In this document: positions 13,598 through 17,509 of the stretch, in pieces
Position numbering within the stretch: position 1 is the first letter of the stretch
Layout of the letters: each line of letters starts with the position of its first letter
Origin: an uncultured Azohydromonas sp.
GTDB taxonomy: Bacteria; Pseudomonadota; Gammaproteobacteria; Burkholderiales; Burkholderiaceae_C
Length of the DNA: 17,509 nt
Direction of reading: 5' to 3'
Assembly: GCF_937926365.1 (NCBI RefSeq)
Contig: NZ_CALAOH010000163.1
Coordinates: 1-17,509 of the forward strand
Notes under the pieces: model-generated
Databases searched by the model: none
The model's input: the letters and a program-made list of their open reading frames with translations, nothing else
Told to the model about the DNA's origin: nothing
Made by a program: the position numbers and the translations under genes

Positions 13598-15347
13598 CTT
13601 TCAGGAAATGGCCGTCGCCGGGAGCGCCGGCGATCACGGCATCGAAAGGCCAGGGTTTATCGGCGCCCTCCTTGGACTGGCGCACATTGAAAGCCAATAC
13701 CGTGGTTTCACGGTTGGCGCTGCTGCCGTTCTTCATGACCGTGGCCAGGCGCTTGCCATTGCGCTTGGGCAGATTCATGTCCACCACCACCAGCGCATAG
13801 GTTTTCAGCGCCAGCCGGTTCGCCGCTACAGGCACCGAGGAGACGCATTCCACCTCGAATTCCAGGCGCTCGATGATCGCCTGCACCTCGGCCTGGGCAC
13901 GCGCGTTTTCCGTGACCAGCAGCACTTTGGACGGGGGGCCTTCCCATTCGCTGCCGCCTTCGTCCTCGGAAACCACCTCGCATGGAATCACCACGTTGAA
14001 ACCTTGCCGCGACGGCGAGGTACTGCTGGGTGAGACGCTGCCGCCCAGTAATTCGACCAGGGTCTTGACCAGCGTGAGGCTCAGGCTGTCATTGAGTTCA
14101 TCCCGGTGCCCGGCCTCCAGCGCCACGGAGCCGGATACAGTGGCCGCCACCCCGGCTTCATTCGCTGCTTGCGCTTCCGGCAATTCGCCTTCGACGATGA
14201 AGGTGACCGAACGGGTCAGCGCGTCATAACCCTTCATCGTCAGCATCAGCGAAGACGTGCGTGAGGTGCACAGCACGTGCTTGGCAATTTGGATGAGCAC
14301 CTGCACGATCTTGTCGGAATCGGCCACCACGAACAGCGGATCCTGCGGCACCACCTTGAGAATCCGCCCGTTAGAAATCACGCCACCCTCGTAAATTTCC
14401 GTCGCCACCGATTCCAGCAGCATCGCGGCATCGAAAGTCGCGGGTTCGAGCTGCAATTGCCAGGCCTCGGCGCGCGCAATGGTCAGCAGGTCGCGCAATT
14501 CCATCGACAATTTGCTGGCCGAGGCGGATATGTTTTGCACCAGCTTGTGCCGCATGGCCTGCTGCGAGGGCGACTCCATCAATTCCAGCGAAGAAACGAT
14601 TGCCTGCAGCGGCGAGCGCAGCTGGTGGCTGACCCGCGCCAGGAACGCGCTCTTGGTCACCATGGCGGCTTCCAGCGCCTGGATCCTGGATTCCTCCATG
14701 GCTTCCCGCTGCCGGTCGTGCAGCTTGCGCAGCACTGGGCCGAAGGACGCCCCGAGCAGCATCGCCAGGAACAGCAGCGCAAGCCCCAGGTGCGAATGGA
14801 GGCTCCAGAACGGGTGTCCCAGCAGCAGCACGGGCGTGGCCGTCAGCACCATGCCTGTCCAGGCGAACCAGAAGGCTCGGGCGCCGTAGCGCAGCCCCAC
14901 TGGCACGGTCAGGAAGATGAGATAGGGAGAGAGAAAGGCCGTGGCCGTCGGTGCGTCGCACAGCAGCACCGCGAGGGCGGCGCAGTCCGTGAACATCGTG
15001 AAGTACTGCAGCCGTACCAGGCCATCGGGCTGGCGCTTCAGACCCATGAACTGCGCCAGGCCGAGCAGTACGTACAGCAGCGCCAGCACCGGCGCGACCC
15101 ACAGGCTGCCGAAGGCGCCATCGCGCCATGGGGAGGTTGCGCCAATGATCAGCAGCGCCGCCAGGCCGTGCCAGGCACGGGCCAGAGCCCGCTGCCGTTC
15201 GAACCCGTGGCGCCCCTGCACCGAATGGGCCCCCACCCATTCGCAAAAATCGATTTTCTTCATGTGATACGTCGTCGGCCTGGCGGCGACCCCGATGAAC
15301 CCATAGTCACTGCAAATCCACCGGGCACTCAGGTGTGACATCGGCAT
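13560..15347 (-). CDS. Membrane hybrid histidine kinase with degenerate ATPase and receiver domains (pseudokinase-like)
   Basis: This protein of about 595 residues has roughly six membrane helices (about 60-200) and a HisKA domain with H241 (ARVSHQLRSPLQAI). The expected ATPase motifs are missing: the N-box position reads KIVQVLIQIAKHVLCTS with no Asn, no DxGxG is found, and the GLGLSI position reads DSLSLTLVK. The C-terminal receiver keeps D523 (VVVDMNLPKRNG), but its acidic pair reads VTENA and the Lys region reads IAGAPGDG. It may be phosphorylated by, or dock onto, the neighbouring kinase rather than bind ATP. The start is placed at ATG 15347 (or TTG 15350) because TAGGAGG lies 8-11 bases upstream; ATG at 15263 (MKKIDFCEW) is an alternative without such a site. 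Its 3' end overlaps the BetR regulator gene by 38 bp. Confidence 0.85.
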   Translation of the reverse strand: MPMSHLSARWICSDYGFIGVAARPTTYHMKKIDFCEWVGAHSVQGRHGFERQRALARAWHGLAALLIIGATSPWRDGAFGSLWVAPVLALLYVLLGLAQFMGLKRQPDGLVRLQYFTMFTDCAALAVLLCDAPTATAFLSPYLIFLTVPVGLRYGARAFWFAWTGMVLTATPVLLLGHPFWSLHSHLGLALLFLAMLLGASFGPVLRKLHDRQREAMEESRIQALEAAMVTKSAFLARVSHQLRSPLQAIVSSLELMESPSQQAMRHKLVQNISASASKLSMELRDLLTIARAEAWQLQLEPATFDAAMLLESVATEIYEGGVISNGRILKVVPQDPLFVVADSDKIVQVLIQIAKHVLCTSRTSSLMLTMKGYDALTRSVTFIVEGELPEAQAANEAGVAATVSGSVALEAGHRDELNDSLSLTLVKTLVELLGGSVSPSSTSPSRQGFNVVIPCEVVSEDEGGSEWEGPPSKVLLVTENARAQAEVQAIIERLEFEVECVSSVPVAANRLALKTYALVVVDMNLPKRNGKRLATVMKNGSSANRETTVLAFNVRQSKEGADKPWPFDAVIAGAPGDGHFLKAISSLLLAKLQH

Positions 15348-15513
15348 CAATTGCGGCGCCTCCTACAGAAAGGCACCAGAAGACCGATGAAGCAGTTGCC
15401 CGGAGCGTGACTGTATAGGTGCATCCGGCCAGGTATCCCGGCACGGCAGACAGACCCATCAATTGGGAAACGGAGAGCAGACCCTCCTGACAATTCCATT
15501 TCGCGAAGCTGGA

Positions 15514-15544
15514 TTCATATTTTCTTCCGTCTGATGGTTATGAT
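15514..15544 (+). promoter_or_regulatory. Possible promoter of the receiver-EAL gene
   Basis: TATGAT at 15539-15544 matches the -10 consensus at five of six positions. TTCATA at 15514-15519 matches the -35 consensus at four of six, with a long 19-base spacer. Transcription would begin near 15551. The weak spacing suggests a need for an activator or for DNA distortion. The flanking inverted repeat would be well placed for that. Confidence 0.35.
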
Positions 15545-15573
15545 CACACATCTTGTTTCATCAGACAGAAGAA
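15522..15573. promoter_or_regulatory. Long inverted repeat framing the putative -10 element
   Basis: TTCTTCCGTCTGATG (15522-15536) and CATCAGACAGAAGAA (15559-15573) are inverted copies matching at 14 of 15 positions around a 22-base spacer that contains TATGAT. Arms of this length are unlikely by chance. One arm lies between the possible -35 and -10, the other just past the likely transcription start, which suits a dimeric repressor or activator, or an mRNA leader stem. Confidence 0.55.
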
Positions 15574-15710
15574 GTTAAGGTTTTGACGTGGCTCCGCCGA
15601 TTCGTTCTTCTTCCTCTCACGAGGCGTCTGGCATGGCGTCTGCACGCCGCCGCGGCATGGCATTTGGGCCAGCTCGCACGGCAGCCGCGCGCGGCGACCA
15701 GGAGGTGGTG

Positions 15711-16970
15711 ATGGCCGCCACGCATTCCAAGCCCGCGGCAGCGTTACGGCCCGGTCGCGCCTGGCTGCTGAGCAACGACACCGCCCACGTGGCCCAGGTC
15801 GAAACCGAGCTGGGCGCCGAGGGCTGGCGGGTCGATCTGCGCCTGCGCTCCCTGCAGCACCTGCTGCTGCATCTGCATTGCGAAGCCGCGCCGCCGGATG
15901 TGCTGGTGTGCGGGCTGCATTTCGACGACGGCGACGCGTTTGCCCTGATGCGGTTGCTGACGCACGACCCGCGCGCACCCGCGCTGTTCCTCGTGCTGCA
16001 GCCGCAGCAACGGGTGGTGCTCAAGAGTGCGCTGGCCATGGCCGGCGCCTGCAACCTGCGGGTGGCGGGCTACGCGGAGCGGCCCTTGACCGCCGGGCAG
16101 ATCGCGCAGGCGCTGCGTCCGTACCGCGTCGCGGTGCCGGCCCGCGCGCCGGTGCCAGCGCCGGAGCTCACGGCCGAAGCGCTGCGCTCGATGCTGCAGC
16201 ACGACCGCCTGCAGGCCTGGCTGCAGCCGCAACTGCATCTGGACAGCCGCGAGGTCGTGGGCGTGGAAGCGATCCTGCACGGCGTGGCCGAGGACGGCAC
16301 GCCACTGCCGCCCGCGCGGCTGCAGCCCGCGCTCAAGCGCCACGGCCTGCTGGAAGCCGCCACCCTGGCACTGGTGCGACAGACCTGCGGCTTCCTGGCG
16401 GACTGCGTGCGGGACGGGCAGCCCCTGAGCGGCTCGATCAAGGCGTCGATGCACTCGCTGTCGGACCCCGATTTCTGCATCGAGCTGCAGCGCATCGTGC
16501 AGGACAGCAAGGTTGACCCGGCCTCGATCACGATCGAGATCAGCGAGAGCGACGCAGCCGCGGACCTGCCCACCGTGATCGAGAACACGGCGCGCTGCAG
16601 GCTGCTGGGCTTCAACCTGTCCATCACCGATTTCGGCACCGCCTACTCCAGCCTGATGCAGCTGGCGCAGCTGCCGCTGTCGGAGCTGAAGTTCGACCGC
16701 TCGCTGGTGACGAACATCGACGCCGACGTGACCCGGCGCACCATCGTGGCCTCCTGCGCCGGCCTGGCACGCGGCCTGGGGCTGCGCGTGGTGGCCGACG
16801 GCGTGGAGACGGCCACCGAGCTGCGCGCGCTGCAGGCCGCCGGCTGCACCGAGGTGCAGGGCCACCTGTTGGCGCACCCCATGCCCACGGACGCGATGCG
16901 CCAGTGGCTGCACGGCCTCGATAGGCTGCGCGTGCCGCTGGGCAAGCGGCGCACGGCCGATCCCTGCTGA
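15711..16970 (+). CDS. Receiver-EAL protein with degenerate receiver and altered EAL catalytic residues
   Basis: This 419-residue protein has an N-terminal receiver-like domain (about 16-138) and a C-terminal EAL domain (about 153-405). EAL enzymes hydrolyse c-di-GMP. Here the signature EAL reads EAI (186-188), the Asn of the NLS strand is replaced by K244, the DDFG pair reads T306-D307, and AEGVE reads ADGVE (D363). E276, K327 and Q383 remain. The receiver lacks the phospho-acceptor Asp (VLVCGLHFDDGD) and its Lys (AERPL). It is therefore probably a c-di-GMP sensor or protein-binding module, although weak activity is possible. ATG 15711 is chosen because AGGAGG lies five bases upstream and the receiver begins soon after. 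GTG 15588, with its own AAGG, would add 41 basic, low-complexity residues. It is divergent from the degenerate kinase, so it may act in the same pathway. Confidence 0.88.
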   Translation: MAATHSKPAAALRPGRAWLLSNDTAHVAQVETELGAEGWRVDLRLRSLQHLLLHLHCEAAPPDVLVCGLHFDDGDAFALMRLLTHDPRAPALFLVLQPQQRVVLKSALAMAGACNLRVAGYAERPLTAGQIAQALRPYRVAVPARAPVPAPELTAEALRSMLQHDRLQAWLQPQLHLDSREVVGVEAILHGVAEDGTPLPPARLQPALKRHGLLEAATLALVRQTCGFLADCVRDGQPLSGSIKASMHSLSDPDFCIELQRIVQDSKVDPASITIEISESDAAADLPTVIENTARCRLLGFNLSITDFGTAYSSLMQLAQLPLSELKFDRSLVTNIDADVTRRTIVASCAGLARGLGLRVVADGVETATELRALQAAGCTEVQGHLLAHPMPTDAMRQWLHGLDRLRVPLGKRRTADPC

Positions 16971-17397
16971 AGTCCGGACCGCGCCCACGGCCACCGAGGC
17001 CAGGCGCGCCTGCCGGCCGCGCGGCATGGAACGGCGCGGCCACCGCGCCTTCCCCCGCTTCAGCCTCCTTCATTTCCCTCCCCCGCCGCGCTTCCACCCG
17101 GGCGGCGCGGCCTCGCCTCGCGGGTGCCGTCCGCGGGCGGGCGCACGTCCGCGCGCCACTGCGCCGGGCCCGCCGCCACCCGCACTGCCAGCACTGACAG
17201 AGCAGTCAGCCCGGCCTGGCAGCAAGGAGCGCAAAGCACGTTCATCCGCCGTTCAAGTGATTGTCCGGTATGGGTTTTTCTCGGTTTGTCGACCTTGGCA
17301 CGGAACTTGGAACCGGCAGGAGCAAGGCAGCCGGAGCCGGGCGTGATGTCCGCCCCGGACCGTTTCCCTCCACGACCGTCCACCTCCAGGGCATTCC
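16971..17397. other. Intergenic region before ccoG, no gene seen
   Basis: These 427 bp are very GC-rich at first (pyrimidine-rich CCCTCCCCCGCCG around 17077) and then AT-richer near 17250-17300. No frame looks like a real protein. A nested inverted repeat sits at 17187-17220. The ccoG promoter is likely in the AT-richer part. I looked for an FNR-type TTGAT-N4-ATCAA box and did not find one. Confidence 0.5.
17187..17220. repeat. Nested inverted repeat between the EAL gene and ccoG
   Basis: CTGAC (17194-17198) and GTCAG (17205-17209) pair around a six-base loop, and GCCAG (17187-17191) with CTGGC (17216-17220) forms an outer stem. It could terminate transcripts from the EAL gene, but no T-run follows. 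Confidence 0.33.
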
Positions 17398-17509
17398 ATG
17401 AGCATCACGACCCCGGACCCCGCGGCAGCGGCCACCGGACCCGCCGACTCCAGCCAGGTCATCTCGCTGTACCAAGCCCGCAAGAAGATCTACCCGCGCG
17501 CGGTCCACG
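17398..17509 (+). CDS. ccoG: CcoG (RdxA/FixG) cbb3 oxidase assembly protein, N-terminal fragment
   Basis: The first 37 codons are present and the gene runs off the right edge. After a variable Ala/Pro-rich start, the sequence VISLYQARKKIYPRAVH matches the highly conserved cytoplasmic N-terminus of CcoG, just before its first membrane helix. CcoG is a polyferredoxin-like membrane protein that helps supply reduced copper to the cbb3 cytochrome oxidase. AGGG lies seven bases upstream of the ATG. It usually follows ccoNOQP; here the gene upstream is the receiver-EAL gene, so ccoG seems to have its own promoter. The remainder, with its 4Fe-4S motifs, is outside the window, so the call rests on the N-terminal motif. 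Confidence 0.83.
   Translation, partial: MSITTPDPAAAATGPADSSQVISLYQARKKIYPRAVH

Larger units (their letters stand above)
15348..15710. promoter_or_regulatory. Divergent promoter region between the degenerate kinase and the receiver-EAL gene
   Basis: This region holds TAGGAGG (complement, about 15359-15365) for the kinase start, two copies of CATCAATTG (15344-15352 and 15457-15465), an AT-rich patch at 15513-15580, and the long inverted repeat described separately. If the EAL protein starts at GTG 15588, the last 123 bp are coding; with the preferred ATG 15711 they are leader. Confidence 0.5.

Noticed and set aside
6703..15536. Shared 10-base string TTCCGTCTGA at 6706-6715 and 15525-15534 as a possible common operator
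   Set aside because: Only two copies; the first lacks the inverted partner, and a 10-base match is not surprising in 17.5 kb once many strings are compared.
1..17509. CRISPR arrays, tRNA or rRNA genes, transposases and insertion-sequence ends
   Set aside because: I read for regularly spaced repeats, cloverleaf-like sequences, transposase motifs and terminal inverted repeats with target duplications and found none.

Overview
The window is high-GC DNA with strong G/C third-position bias. Its gene content (a long PutA without a DNA-binding domain, a LivK-like binding protein, a BetR-domain regulator, CcoG) points to a betaproteobacterium of the order Burkholderiales. That placement is an inference from gene families; no rRNA or other taxonomic marker is present.

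Left part (1-6436), amino-acid metabolism. A truncated gene for a periplasmic branched-chain-amino-acid-type binding protein runs left. A GntR/FCD regulator runs right, and the region between them holds two CGTATACG palindromes that are good candidate operators. Next come an Lrp/AsnC regulator with no visible ribosome binding site, a bifunctional proline utilisation enzyme PutA (proline to glutamate) that lacks the N-terminal ribbon-helix-helix repressor domain, and a small DUF456 membrane protein. The Lrp protein is the likely proline-responsive regulator replacing the missing PutA domain.

Middle part (6437-9878), accessory island. Small genes are separated by long, hairpin-rich, non-coding stretches: an Rmf/CrpP-like ribosome-binding protein, a 69-residue charged helical protein, a 37-codon peptide whose stop overlaps (ATGA) the start of a stand-alone SIR2-like NADase-type protein, and an uncharacterised 181-residue protein. 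The SIR2-like protein keeps the motifs expected of the active site and is a candidate defence or stress effector.

Right part (9879-16970), signalling cluster. A FeeM/LuxI-like N-acyl amino acid synthase is followed by a six-membrane-segment hybrid histidine kinase, a response regulator with an N-terminal BetR HTH and a C-terminal receiver, a second membrane hybrid kinase whose ATP-binding and receiver motifs are badly degraded, and a receiver-EAL protein degraded in both domains. The alternating orientation (convergent, divergent, convergent, divergent) and shared themes suggest one module that makes a lipid-amino-acid signal, senses it through membrane kinases and acts through BetR and the EAL protein. 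This is the best candidate for an undescribed system here. A 15-bp-arm inverted repeat frames a possible -10 element upstream of the EAL gene.

Right edge: the first 37 codons of ccoG, a cbb3 oxidase assembly gene, after a 427-bp gap without a recognisable gene.
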